From the NCBI RefSeq assembly GCF_000179915.2, contig NC_014963.1:1488001-1552000 (forward strand): DNA of 64,000 nucleotides, given 5' to 3'. Positions 45,377 through 54,008 of the stretch are shown here, piece by piece. A program made the translations under genes and the position numbers. Each line of letters opens with the position of its first letter. Position 1 is the first letter of the stretch. Under the pieces are notes generated by a model. It saw only the letters and a list, made by a program, of their open reading frames with translations, did not search any database and had not been told where the DNA came from. The stretch is from Terriglobus saanensis SP1PR4. Lineage in GTDB: Bacteria; Acidobacteriota; Terriglobia; Terriglobales; Acidobacteriaceae.

Positions 45377-46846
45377 TTGACTTTTGAGTTCCTAAAGAAG
45401 CGAAGCTTCTGGGTTTCCACAGCGCGCTATCTTGTCGCTGCATTTCTGTTTAATCTGCCCTTTGTCTATGCGCGCCACGAGATCAATATGCGCGTGGCCG
45501 AGATCAATCTCGACTATCTTGTGCTTGTTCTGCTCTATATCGTCGCCGGACGCTTCCTTGCGGGCGTTGGTTTCTTCCTGGTGTATGTCGTTGAGATATT
45601 GAAGGTCTTCGACAAGATTTATTTCTTCACGCAGGAAGATCTGGCCTACGCGGTTCGTTTTGCCTTTCAGGTGCAAACGGGCACGCTCATCGGCGGTGTG
45701 TCGGCGGCGCTTCTCTTCTGCGCTCTGTTTACCTACCTTTGGTTGAAGGTTCTGCCCGGTAGGGATGGGGTTCGTCTTGGGCTGTGGGCCGCAGCGCCTT
45801 CCGCCGTTCTGATGGTGCTTCTGCTGGGCGTGGATACATTGAAGGGCTACAACCCGATCACGCGCTCCGGTGGTCAGCGCTGGGGTACGCATCTGGTAGG
45901 GGAGACCTTCTACCGGACCTCGATGTACATCGTGGCTTCGCTTCGCTACGACCCGCCTCCGGGAACGCCGATTCCTTCCGCGTCGGATGTGCTGCGGCCT
46001 TTGAAGGGCGACAACCGCTACGCAAAGCTCAATATCGTGCAGGTTCTTGTGGAGTCGATGGGACTTCAGCTCAATGCGGGCGAAGGCACGCGCGAGTTCG
46101 CCATGTTTCACAGTCCGGAGATTCTGCAGCGCTATCGGTTGACCGAAGGAAGCGTACCCTTCGACGGACCGACGGTTCCCGGCCAACTGCGGGAGTTGTG
46201 TGGACTACAACTCGGTGTCCGTGTGGACGCCAGTGTAGCAGCGCAGTCAGAACGGTGCCTTCCCAGGCAACTGCGGTCGCTTGGCTATGACACTGAGGCC
46301 ATCCACGGCTACACGGGAAGCATGTTTCACCGGTCGATCTGGTACCGCGACTTTGGTTTTCAAAAGAGCGTCTTTCTGGAGCAGATGAAGGACACTCCTG
46401 GCATGCATGTCTGCGAGGGAGCGTTTGAGGGAATCTGCGACGCGGACATCGCACAGATGATTCATAAGCAGTTGCTGGCATCCCGCAAGCATCCTCTCTT
46501 TGTCCATTGGATGACGTTGAACTCCCATCTTCCTGTTGAGGAAGAGGGAGCACCGGAATACTCCTGCCCAACGGGCTATGCCGAGGATGTCTGCAACCAA
46601 CTCGGCTATGTTCACGTGGCCCTCGAGAGCATTGCAAAGATTGCCGCAGATCCGACAATTCCTCCAACGACGTTTGTGATCGTGGGAGATCATGCGCCTC
46701 CTTATATCGAAGGTGAGAAGCGTAATCTGTACGATCAGGCGAATGTTCCCTATCTCTTGCTGCAACCGAAGAGTGCCAGTGAAGCCGCTGGCGGTTCAGG
46801 AAGTTTAGAAATGCCGCATCAGAAAAATGGCGTATTGCGCCCGTAG
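45377..46846 (+). CDS. LTA-synthase-like membrane sulfatase-fold phosphotransferase
   Basis: 489 residues from a TTG at 45377, with TGGAG 8 nt upstream. The N-terminal 160 residues form about five membrane helices, then an outward-facing alkaline-phosphatase-fold domain: LNIVQVLVESMGLQL, FDGPTVPGQLRELCGL (nucleophile region), HGYTGSMFHRSIWYRDFGF, HWMTLNSHLPV and the metal loop VIVGDHAPPY. It has no CxPxR motif. Such enzymes move phosphoglycerol or phosphoethanolamine from a phospholipid onto a glycan or lipid. The next gene, pgsA, makes the precursor of phosphatidylglycerol, a fitting donor. Its 3' end overlaps the frame leading to pgsA. Confidence 0.82.
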   Translation: MTFEFLKKRSFWVSTARYLVAAFLFNLPFVYARHEINMRVAEINLDYLVLVLLYIVAGRFLAGVGFFLVYVVEILKVFDKIYFFTQEDLAYAVRFAFQVQTGTLIGGVSAALLFCALFTYLWLKVLPGRDGVRLGLWAAAPSAVLMVLLLGVDTLKGYNPITRSGGQRWGTHLVGETFYRTSMYIVASLRYDPPPGTPIPSASDVLRPLKGDNRYAKLNIVQVLVESMGLQLNAGEGTREFAMFHSPEILQRYRLTEGSVPFDGPTVPGQLRELCGLQLGVRVDASVAAQSERCLPRQLRSLGYDTEAIHGYTGSMFHRSIWYRDFGFQKSVFLEQMKDTPGMHVCEGAFEGICDADIAQMIHKQLLASRKHPLFVHWMTLNSHLPVEEEGAPEYSCPTGYAEDVCNQLGYVHVALESIAKIAADPTIPPTTFVIVGDHAPPYIEGEKRNLYDQANVPYLLLQPKSASEAAGGSGSLEMPHQKNGVLRP

Positions 46847-46925
46847 ATCGCCTCCGCTTGACTACAGGGCGAGGACAAGGAAGGATGCTGACAGATGCCG
46901 AGAAAGAAGTTGCAAGGATGACCGT

Positions 46926-47570
46926 GTGAATCTGCCCAACTCCATGACGATGAGTCGGATCGCCTGCATCCCTCTGCTGATCTGGATGCTGTCGCCGCAC
47001 TTCTTCGCGCGTGGTATCCATGGAGAGCAGGAGATTCTCGCCTCGGGGCTCTTTATTGTTGCGTCGATTACGGACGGCCTCGACGGTTATCTCGCTCGCC
47101 GGCGCGGGCAAATCACCACGATGGGGATTCTTCTGGATCCGCTTGCCGACAAACTGCTGGTCACGGCGGGGTACATCTGCCTTGTGGCCATGAACCCGTC
47201 CATCGTAAAGCCCTGGATCGCGGTACTGGTGATCGGGCGCGAGTTTCTTGTGAGCGGGCTGCGGTCGATCGCCGCAAGCGAAGGCTTCACGATCGAAGCC
47301 AGCGAAATCGGCAAACTGAAGACCGTTATTCAGATTGTCTCTGTGGTCGCCGCGATTCTGGATCATCGCTGGTACCAGTGGAACTGGGGTGGTTTTATTG
47401 TGCCGGTGCATTTGGTGGCAATCAACGCCATCTACTGGATGACAATCGTCTCCATCATCTCCGCTGTGGATTATTTTGTCGGCTTCTGGAAGAAGATCGA
47501 CCACGCCAGCGGAAAGCGGCGTCGGCGGAAGAGTTTCGTTCTGAGCCGGAAGAAGGCTGAGTCCGCATAG
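46926..47570 (+). CDS. pgsA: CDP-diacylglycerol-glycerol-3-phosphate 3-phosphatidyltransferase
   Basis: 214 residues from the GTG at 46926, with AAGGA 7 nt upstream (VNLPNSMTMSRIACIPLLIW). The CDP-alcohol phosphatidyltransferase motif is complete: TDGLDGYLARRRGQ, then GILLDPLADK with its two Asp. It has about five membrane helices and a basic C-terminus (KRRRRKSFVLSRKK). It makes phosphatidylglycerol phosphate at the inner membrane. It follows the LTA-synthase-like gene by 79 nt. Confidence 0.93.
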   Translation: MNLPNSMTMSRIACIPLLIWMLSPHFFARGIHGEQEILASGLFIVASITDGLDGYLARRRGQITTMGILLDPLADKLLVTAGYICLVAMNPSIVKPWIAVLVIGREFLVSGLRSIAASEGFTIEASEIGKLKTVIQIVSVVAAILDHRWYQWNWGGFIVPVHLVAINAIYWMTIVSIISAVDYFVGFWKKIDHASGKRRRRKSFVLSRKKAESA

Positions 47571-47586
47571 TGAGATAGGAAGTGGA

Positions 47587-47625
47587 AAGACGAAGGGCAC
47601 GGAGAAATCCGCGCCCTTTGTCTTT
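47587..47625. terminator. Terminator between pgsA and the GvpF/L gene
   Basis: A 17-bp stem with two imperfect pairs (47587-47603 with 47608-47624) and a GAAA loop, followed by TCTTTCTTTG. It lies between convergent genes. Confidence 0.75.
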
Positions 47626-47644
47626 CTTTGTCCTTAGGAAGAGA

Positions 47645-48379
47645 TCAGCCTGCAGTCGGGGTGTTGGACTTCGCCACAAAGTGGTACGGAGGCCATGGGC
47701 CGGAGAGCTGCATGCTGCACTCCTTCATGCTGGTTTGCGCGGAGGAGTACTTGTTCTGGTAGCGTTCGATGGTCTTGTTATCGATCAGGTGGGCGATATC
47801 GAGCAACATCTTGCCCGCATCGGTTCGCTTGCAGGTAATCTCTGTCGCCAGCGGCAGGAACATCCGCTGCATCTGGACAGAAAGTGCGCGCGCACGCGAC
47901 TGGCGCTCGCGCTGCTGTGAGGCATTTTCGCGGAGGCTTTCGAGATATTCCTTGCCGACACTGCCGTTGAGAATCTTGTGAGTCTCAGGGCAGGTGTCGT
48001 CGACGAGTACCTTGAGATGCATCTCAGCCTTGCCGCGCAGACGCTCGACATTGGCGGAGAAGTGCCTGTGATTGGAGCGGACGGAGCGACGAAGGGCATC
48101 GTCGTCCTCAAAGGTGGTGTTGAATCGGAAGGGAAGCACCGTGGAGTGTTTGAAGCAGTCCGCAACCACGCGGGCGTGTTCTTTTTGGCACTGTTGCGTG
48201 AGACGTGCGTTGTCTTCTGGAGAATGCTCGGAAACGATGACGGTAAGATCTGCCGCGGGGAAGAGGAAGGTCTGATTTCCAAATAAGCCGTGAATCCCCT
48301 CAAGGGGCATTGGACGGCGGTGACGGGACATTTGTGGAAAAGCGCTTCGTTCTGCAATGCAGTACGCGTACCAGGACAT
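47645..48379 (-). CDS. GvpF/GvpL gas-vesicle-family protein, orphan
   Basis: 244 residues. The GvpL/F family is shown by the N-terminal WYAYCIAE, then KEHARVVADCFKHSTVLPFRF, a central charged helix region (HLKVLVDDTCPETHK, YLESLRENASQQRERQSRA) and the signature C-terminus LSGPWPPYHFVAK. In gas-vesicle clusters these proteins nucleate vesicle assembly. No gvpA, gvpN or other gvp gene is in the window, so the usual role is doubtful. The start ATG at 48379 is clear. Confidence 0.85.
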   Translation of the reverse strand: MSWYAYCIAERSAFPQMSRHRRPMPLEGIHGLFGNQTFLFPAADLTVIVSEHSPEDNARLTQQCQKEHARVVADCFKHSTVLPFRFNTTFEDDDALRRSVRSNHRHFSANVERLRGKAEMHLKVLVDDTCPETHKILNGSVGKEYLESLRENASQQRERQSRARALSVQMQRMFLPLATEITCKRTDAGKMLLDIAHLIDNKTIERYQNKYSSAQTSMKECSMQLSGPWPPYHFVAKSNTPTAG

Positions 48380-48565
48380 GGCTGTATCACTCCGGTTCGC
48401 TGCGGGTCGATGCCCGGCAGCTGATCTTGTAGAAATCTTTTGGTAACAAATGGCCGTGCGATCACACAGTTTTTATAAAAAGTGAGCTATGCCGAACGCG
48501 AGTCGGATACTATGCCGACGGAATCACGTTTGGCAATAGGTTATTTCTCAGGTTCGCAGGTATTT

Positions 48566-49252
48566 TTAGGGGATTCGGTCGACAGCCCGCGTTCGCCAGC
48601 CGAAACGTACGGCAAGCAGCCGAAGCGCGAAGCCCACACCGGTAGCGACACCTGTGGCCACATTGTCCGGCACGCCCACTTTGTGCAGTAAAAGAAACAC
48701 AAGGGCCGCTATGGCCGCCACCAGGGCGTAGAGTTCGCCTTCCTGGAAGATGCTGGGCGGGTGTCCGCTGAAGAGATCGCGCAGCGATCCTCCACCAACG
48801 GCCGTCGTAATGCCCAGGAGCAGGCAGGGCAGAAATCCAAGGCCGGCGTTCAGGGCTCGCGTCGCGCCGGCAACCGTATAGAAGCCGAGACCGGCTGCAT
48901 CCACGATGAGCATGAGAGTCTGCATGCGGTGTCCGACCATGCTTCCGAAGAAGAGTGCGAGGACTGCACCTGCCAGCGCCAGCGCCAGATAGTGAGGGTG
49001 CTGCAGTGCCAGCGGTGGACCGTCGCCGAGCAGGACATCTCGCGCAATACCTCCACCTACGCCGGAGATGAGACCCAGGCCGAGGACTCCTGTGAAGTCG
49101 TAGTTGTAGGCTTTGTCCCGGCGTACGGCGAGCGCTCCACCCAATGCCCCGAGGATGATGCTGGACGTTTCCATCGTGCGGAAGAGCGACGCCGACAGGT
49201 GGGCGCGATCTGGCAGAGCGGCTGGAAGGCGCGGAAGATCAACGAAATGCAT
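48566..49252 (-). CDS. Trimeric intracellular cation channel family protein (UPF0126, YadS/YvgT-like)
   Basis: 228 residues from the ATG at 49252, with GGAGG 10 nt upstream. It is made of two repeated units of three hydrophobic helices, each with a Gly-rich conserved loop: LISGVGGGIARDVLLGDGPP and ITTAVGGGSLRDLFSGHPP. This is the bacterial TRIC/UPF0126 family, a K+-permeable trimeric channel or transporter in the inner membrane. It is divergent from the DUF481 gene, with 58 nt between starts. Confidence 0.9.
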   Translation of the reverse strand: MHFVDLPRLPAALPDRAHLSASLFRTMETSSIILGALGGALAVRRDKAYNYDFTGVLGLGLISGVGGGIARDVLLGDGPPLALQHPHYLALALAGAVLALFFGSMVGHRMQTLMLIVDAAGLGFYTVAGATRALNAGLGFLPCLLLGITTAVGGGSLRDLFSGHPPSIFQEGELYALVAAIAALVFLLLHKVGVPDNVATGVATGVGFALRLLAVRFGWRTRAVDRIP

Positions 49253-49310
49253 TTGGGTCCGGCCTCCAGATATTCTGATGATGACGTACTTTTTTGGGAA
49301 AGGCGAGACT

Positions 49311-50495
49311 ATGGGGAATCTTTGCGGGTGGATGTTGGGGTTGGGAATATTGGTGGGGGTGGGGACGCAGCAGTTGAAAGCGGAGGACAAGGCGGTGCCG
49401 CCACCGGCGAAAGCAGAGGATAAAGCGGCAGCTCCCTTACCGGACGTGATTGTTTTTACCAACGGAGATCAGCTCAGTGGGGCCCTGGTCCGCGGCGTGG
49501 GTGATTCCGTCGTCTTCAAGAGCGATATGGCAGGCGAACTGACGATCCCGCTGTCCAAGGTGCGAGAACTGCGGTCGAGCGGCAGTTTTGCCGTCCTGAA
49601 GAAGAACGCTCCCGTATCCCGCGGCGACCTCCATCCCGGAACCCTGGAAGTGACCGATGGAACCGTCGTCGTCGCCAGCCCCATGGGAGCACCGGAGCAG
49701 ATGCCGATTAAAGACGTGGCCTACATCCTGGACCAGACGACTTTTGATCGTGAAGTGGAGAAGAAGGCAGGTCCGCTTTATGGCTGGACGGGCGCTGTGA
49801 ATGCTGGAGCGACGTTTGTTCAATCCACACAGCATGGAGGAACATTCAACGCCGGTCTGACCCTCGCACGCACCGTTCCGACCGTAACTTTCCTGAATCC
49901 ACGGAACCGTACCCTGTTGGATGTCTCAGAAACCTATGGCAAGCTGACAACTCCTACGATCCCACAGACCGAACCGACGCCAACCCCGGATTCCGTGGTG
50001 AAGACGAGTGTCTTCCATGCGGACCTGGAGCGAGATCAGTACTTCACGCAAAGGTTCTATGCGTTGGCCAATACGAGCTTTGACCACAACTTCTCCCAGG
50101 GCCTGCAGTTGCAGAGCGTTTACGGTCTTGGTATCGGTTGGACCCCGATCTCGACTCCAAAGCAGCAGTTGGATGTAAAGGCCGATCTGCACTATGAAGG
50201 CCAGGGATTTCAGGACCCCAGCACGAACCTGGACCTGATCGGTTCCACCCTCGCTGAAACGTATAAGAGAACGCTGCCTCGCAAACTGGTGCTGACAGAG
50301 CAGGCGTCTGTGCTTCCGGCGTGGAATAACTTCAATGCCTATTCTGCGAACGGAAGCATCGGCCTCTCGCTTCCGCTCTTCAAACGCCTGAGCGTCGCGC
50401 TGACGACCACCGACAACTTTATCAACAACCCCAGCACCGGCTACAAAAAGAACAGCTTCCAGTTTGTGACGGGCATTACTTATTCGTTGAAGTAG
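49311..50495 (+). CDS. DUF481 outer-membrane barrel protein
   Basis: 394 residues from the ATG at 49311 (Shine-Dalgarno GGGAAAGGCGAG). The signal peptide is GNLCGWMLGLGILVGVG. An N-terminal beta domain (VIVFTNGDQLSGALVRGVG, TIPLSKVRELRSSGSF) is followed by the DUF481 barrel (LYGWTGAVNAGATFVQST, FHADLERDQYFTQRFY, GLGIGWTPI) and a C-terminal VTGITYSLK. The DUF481 family is salt-stress-linked in E. coli YdiY; its role is unknown. The last 20 nt overlap the convergent cytochrome gene. Confidence 0.87.
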   Translation: MGNLCGWMLGLGILVGVGTQQLKAEDKAVPPPAKAEDKAAAPLPDVIVFTNGDQLSGALVRGVGDSVVFKSDMAGELTIPLSKVRELRSSGSFAVLKKNAPVSRGDLHPGTLEVTDGTVVVASPMGAPEQMPIKDVAYILDQTTFDREVEKKAGPLYGWTGAVNAGATFVQSTQHGGTFNAGLTLARTVPTVTFLNPRNRTLLDVSETYGKLTTPTIPQTEPTPTPDSVVKTSVFHADLERDQYFTQRFYALANTSFDHNFSQGLQLQSVYGLGIGWTPISTPKQQLDVKADLHYEGQGFQDPSTNLDLIGSTLAETYKRTLPRKLVLTEQASVLPAWNNFNAYSANGSIGLSLPLFKRLSVALTTTDNFINNPSTGYKKNSFQFVTGITYSLK

Positions 50496-51081
50496 ACAGG
50501 ATTCTGCGGACGGGATCTGGCAGTTCCAGCGCCGAGCTTTCGAGCAAAAGGCTGAGCTGCCAGATCTGCGTGTCGCTGAGTTGGTCCTTGTAGGCCGGCA
50601 TGCCCTGGTGAGGAAGGCCATTGGCGATGATTTCGTAAACCTGTGCCGACTTCCTGGCAGTAAGGGCATGCGGGTGTTTGCCGTAGAAGAACTGCCCTGC
50701 GGGAGGATTCATCTCCAGCCCTGTGTCTGCGGTCAGGCGTGTGTCACCGTGGCAGGAAGCGCACCGGGCCATGTACGTGTGCGCCCCGCCCTCAAAGACA
50801 TCTTCGCTGGGGCTGAAGGGGGCATCTTTCGCGACGGTAGCCATTTTCTGAGCCAGTTTGCGGGTTGGCGCAGAGGGCTGGGTGATTGGCGCGGTCGCGG
50901 GGAGCGTGCTGGTGCCTGGATGAGGACGATGCAGCAGCGGCGTCAGGACCGAGGTGTAACGGTAGAGCCCGTAAACTGCTCCAAGTGTGAGCACGATTCC
51001 CAGAAGCACACCAAGGAAAACCTTTCCGCCGGAGCTTTTTTTGCCCCGCGAGCGGGAAGAGGTGGATTTTGTTTTGGCCAT
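50476..51081 (-). CDS. Membrane-anchored c-type cytochrome, monoheme
   Basis: 201 residues with AGGAG 7 nt before the ATG. A basic N-terminus (KSTSSRSRGKKSS) and one membrane helix (KVFLGVLLGIVLTLGAVYG) anchor it, then a Pro/Thr-rich linker leads to one cytochrome c domain: heme site CASCH (107-111), distal Met161 in HQGMPAYKD and DTQIWQLSLLL. It carries electrons on the periplasmic face; the partner is unknown. The 3' end overlaps the DUF481 gene by 20 nt. Confidence 0.9.
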   Translation of the reverse strand: MAKTKSTSSRSRGKKSSGGKVFLGVLLGIVLTLGAVYGLYRYTSVLTPLLHRPHPGTSTLPATAPITQPSAPTRKLAQKMATVAKDAPFSPSEDVFEGGAHTYMARCASCHGDTRLTADTGLEMNPPAGQFFYGKHPHALTARKSAQVYEIIANGLPHQGMPAYKDQLSDTQIWQLSLLLESSALELPDPVRRILSTSTNK

Positions 51082-51233
51082 AGCTTGCTCCTGCTGTGTT
51101 CGGTGCCGCGATTCGGGGCGGCGGATGTTCTAATAAGAGAGGACACGCGGTGAGGTTCAACCCGCCAGCTTCCAAGCTACCAAGTGGCGACATCGGGTAG
51201 AAGTGCTTGTTGATGTTCAAGGAGTGTTTGTTG

Positions 51234-51956
51234 ATGTTCCGTTTCTCTTCACGGGCGCGTTTGGCGCTCACCGTTGCGCTGGGAGTATCTCTGGCGAGCT
51301 TTTTTTCTCTACATGGACAGACTTCGCGTCAGCGGCGCATCAATGCCACCCGCCAGGCACGCATTGCACGCACGATCGAACAGACCTACACCCACAAATG
51401 GGAAGTAGCGGGCGGCGGCGGTTATCTGCGTTTTCGTAGCGGAGAGTTTCTCCAGAAAAATAATGAAGTCACCTGGGCGACCAGCCTGACGCGGAACTTC
51501 ACCCCGGAGTGGAGCGTCGTCGGCGACGTGCGCGGAGCCTACGGCAACGCCAAGATCGGCAACAATATTTTCAACATCAAGAATCCGCTGATCACGGAGT
51601 ACACCTTCATGGCTGGGCCGCAGTACCGCTTCTACCGTAAAGAGAAGACGGCGATCAGTGCTCACGTCTTGGCAGGCGCGGCCATGGGCAACTTTGACGG
51701 CGGATCGAAGGCCATTCCGGCCTACCGCCTCGGCATGTGGGATACGTCCACAGTGGCTGCCTTCTCGGTAGGAGTGAACTTCGATTACAACCTCTACCAT
51801 GACCTCGCGTTCCGCATTACGCCGACGTATGTCGGCACACTGTTTCGCGGCGCTCCCATCGACGACAATACGAACCGTCTTTCGGGTTCGACGGGATCGG
51901 TCCAGAACAATGTGGGCGTGAATGTCGGTGTGGTTTACCGGTGGGGACACCAGTAG
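51234..51956 (+). CDS. Predicted outer-membrane beta-barrel protein
   Basis: 240 residues from the ATG at 51234, with AAGGAG 9 nt upstream; the ATG at 51213 is less likely. A signal peptide (ARLALTVALGVSLASFFSLHG) is followed by alternating aromatic/Gly strands (WEVAGGGGYLRFRSGEFL, YTFMAGPQYRFYRKEK, FSVGVNFDYNLYHDLAFRI) and the end VNVGVVYRWGHQ. This fits an OmpA/OmpW-like eight- to ten-stranded barrel, common and functionally unassigned in Terriglobia. A strong terminator follows. Confidence 0.75.
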   Translation: MFRFSSRARLALTVALGVSLASFFSLHGQTSRQRRINATRQARIARTIEQTYTHKWEVAGGGGYLRFRSGEFLQKNNEVTWATSLTRNFTPEWSVVGDVRGAYGNAKIGNNIFNIKNPLITEYTFMAGPQYRFYRKEKTAISAHVLAGAAMGNFDGGSKAIPAYRLGMWDTSTVAAFSVGVNFDYNLYHDLAFRITPTYVGTLFRGAPIDDNTNRLSGSTGSVQNNVGVNVGVVYRWGHQ

Positions 51957-51971
51957 CGTTTTTCGATCTGC

Positions 51972-52002
51972 AAAAGGGCGCCGGCGACGCTGGCGCCCTT
52001 TT
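51972..52002. terminator. Bidirectional terminator
   Basis: A perfect 11-bp stem (51972-51982 with 51992-52002) with A-run and T-run flanks, between the convergent barrel and aspartase genes. Confidence 0.9.
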
Positions 52003-52012
52003 TATTTGCGCG

Positions 52013-53407
52013 CTAGATCGTTTCGCGCGGCTCGGTCATTGCCAGGGGATCGAGGATCTCGCTGATCTGCTCCTCTGTGAGGAGTTTTTTCTCGCGGGCG
52101 AGATCGAGGATCGAGCGTCCAGTGCCGACGGATTCTTTGACGATCTCTGCAGCGCTGGCGTACCCGATGTAGGGATTTAATGCGGTGGCGAGCGAGACCG
52201 TGGACTGCGCGTAGAAGTTGCAGCGGGGCGTGTTGGCGGTGATGCCGCGGATGCAGCGATGGTCGAGCTCATGCAGGGTGTGCGTGAGGATGGTGATGGA
52301 CTGCAGGACGTTGTGGGCCATGGTGGGCATCATGACATTGAGTTCGAGCTGGCCCGCCTGCACTGCAAGGGCTACGGCAGTGTCGTTGCCGATGACCTGA
52401 AAGCCCACCATGGCAGCGAGCTCGGGCAGAACAGGATTGACCTTGCCGGGCATGATGGAGCTGCCGGGCTGAAGACCGGGGAGACCGATCTCGTTGAAAC
52501 CGGTGTTCGGTCCGGAAGAGAGCAGGCGAAGGTCGTTGGAGATGCGGATGATCTCCAGCGCCAGGGTGCGGAGCGCGCCGGAGATCTCCGACATCGGCGC
52601 GCAGGATTGCATGGCGTAACGCATGTCCGCTGCGGGTGTGAGCTCCTGCTTCGTCAATTTGGAGAGATTCGCGATGGCCTTCGCGCGATACTGCGGATGC
52701 GTGTTGATCCCTGTTCCGACGGCGGATCCACCCAGCCCTAGCTCTCGAAGCGACTCAGAAGTCGTGCGGAGGTGACGCAATGATTTTGCTATGGCTACGC
52801 CATAGGCGGCGAACTCCTGGCCCAGCCGGATCGGCGTTGCATCCTGCATGTGGGTACGGCCGGATTTGAGGATGCCGTCGAATTCTTTGGCTTTTTCCTC
52901 GAAGGAATTTCGCAGGGATTCGAGAACCGGATAAAGATCCTCCAGCGCCAGCAGCGCGGAAAGCCGCATGGCGGTAGGGAAGACGTCGTTGGTGCTCTGG
53001 CCGTAGTTGACGTGGTCGTTGGGGTGGACTTTTTTATAGGAGCCGAGGGGATCGCCGAGGATCTGTCCCGCGCGGTTCGCGATGACCTCGTTCGCATTCA
53101 TGTGAAAGCTGACGCCCGCGCCTGCCTGGAAGACGTCCACGGGGAAGGCGTCGTGGTGTTGGCCGTCGAGGATCTCCTGCGCGGCCTGTTCGATGGCATT
53201 GGCCTGTTCTGCGGTGATGAGCTTCAGATCGGCGTTGGCCTGCGCTGCTGCGAGCTTTATGGCGGCGATCGCGCGGATGAGGGCCGGGTTGGCGCGAAGT
53301 CCGGAGATAGGGAAGTTCACGATGGCGCGGGCTGTTTGTGCGCCGTAGAGGGCTTCTGCTGGAACTTCGACGTTGCCGAGGGAATCTTTTTCGGTTCGAA
53401 TGGCCAT
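52013..53407 (-). CDS. aspA: Aspartate ammonia-lyase
   Basis: 464 residues from the ATG at 53407, with GAGGGA upstream. It belongs to the aspartase/fumarase superfamily: VHPNDHVNYGQSTNDVFPTA, GRTHMQDATPIRLGQE and the flexible catalytic loop PGSSIMPGKVNP (Ser316/317). FQAGAGVSFHMNANEV, with Gly-Ala-Gly rather than the Gly-Ser-Gly of FumC, favours aspartase over fumarase. It deaminates aspartate to fumarate and ammonia. The class I fumarase gene 2 kb away would carry the product to malate. A class II fumarase function is not fully excluded. Confidence 0.85.
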   Translation of the reverse strand: MAIRTEKDSLGNVEVPAEALYGAQTARAIVNFPISGLRANPALIRAIAAIKLAAAQANADLKLITAEQANAIEQAAQEILDGQHHDAFPVDVFQAGAGVSFHMNANEVIANRAGQILGDPLGSYKKVHPNDHVNYGQSTNDVFPTAMRLSALLALEDLYPVLESLRNSFEEKAKEFDGILKSGRTHMQDATPIRLGQEFAAYGVAIAKSLRHLRTTSESLRELGLGGSAVGTGINTHPQYRAKAIANLSKLTKQELTPAADMRYAMQSCAPMSEISGALRTLALEIIRISNDLRLLSSGPNTGFNEIGLPGLQPGSSIMPGKVNPVLPELAAMVGFQVIGNDTAVALAVQAGQLELNVMMPTMAHNVLQSITILTHTLHELDHRCIRGITANTPRCNFYAQSTVSLATALNPYIGYASAAEIVKESVGTGRSILDLAREKKLLTEEQISEILDPLAMTEPRETI

Positions 53408-53480
53408 AGTGTTAGTGTCCCTCATATCACTAGATGCCGGTGCATATGCCACCGGGATAGATGGTCTAAAGGAGAAAAGC

Positions 53481-53903
53481 ATGTCGAAGCAGGATAATCA
53501 GGCGGTACTCGGTAAGTTTGCCGAAGCGGCGGGCACAGGCAAATTTGAGCTGTTCGACGAAGTGGTTGCGGCGGATTCGGTCGATCACGATCCTGCTCCG
53601 GGACAGGTTGCCGGACCCGACGGCTATCGGCTTGTGTTTACCGAGTTGCATACGGCGTTTCCCGATATCAAGATCGAATTGGCGACGGCGGTGGCGGACG
53701 AAGATTCGATTGCCTTTGCGTATACCCTCACTGGAACGCATACGGGGCCCTACCTGGGAATTCCGGGCACAGGCAAGAGCGTGAAGGTACGCGGGCTGCA
53801 GATCTCCAAGTTCAAAGACGGCAAGATGGTGGAGCGGTGGGGAAGCTCCGATCAACTTGGCATTCTGCAACAGATCGGCGCGACGGAACTGCCGAAGGCA
53901 TAG
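53481..53903 (+). CDS. SnoaL/NTF2-like ester-cyclase-family protein
   Basis: 140 residues with AAAGGAG 7 nt before the ATG. The NTF2-like cone fold of the SnoaL 'ester cyclase' group is indicated by DEVVAADSVDHDP, FTELHTAFPDIKIEL, TGTHTGPYLGIPGTGKSV and FKDGKMVERWGSSD. Members bind small molecules and some catalyse cyclisation or isomerisation; the substrate here is unknown. It is divergent from aspA, with 73 nt between starts, so they share a promoter region. Confidence 0.82.
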   Translation: MSKQDNQAVLGKFAEAAGTGKFELFDEVVAADSVDHDPAPGQVAGPDGYRLVFTELHTAFPDIKIELATAVADEDSIAFAYTLTGTHTGPYLGIPGTGKSVKVRGLQISKFKDGKMVERWGSSDQLGILQQIGATELPKA

Positions 53904-53921
53904 CTTTCGATCTTAGTAGAG

Positions 53922-53953
53922 CATGGCGCGCAGAACTTTTGCGCGCCATGTTT
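53922..53953 (+). terminator. Terminator before fumA
   Basis: An 11-bp G+C-rich stem (53922-53932 with 53940-53950), 7-nt loop and TTT tail, just after the SnoaL-like gene. Confidence 0.8.
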
Positions 53954-54008
53954 CATGGCCGAAAGCTGCGGGCCAGCTGTAGGCGTAAGCGGGTAGAATC
54001 TGTGAGTC

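Noticed and set aside
46071-47600. Open frame of 509 codons on the minus strand across the LTA-synthase-like and pgsA genes
   Set aside because: It spans two well-supported genes and their junction and shows no family motif.
48482-48691. 69-codon frame between the GvpF/L and TRIC genes
   Set aside because: It runs antisense into the TRIC gene and has no protein-like pattern in its first half.
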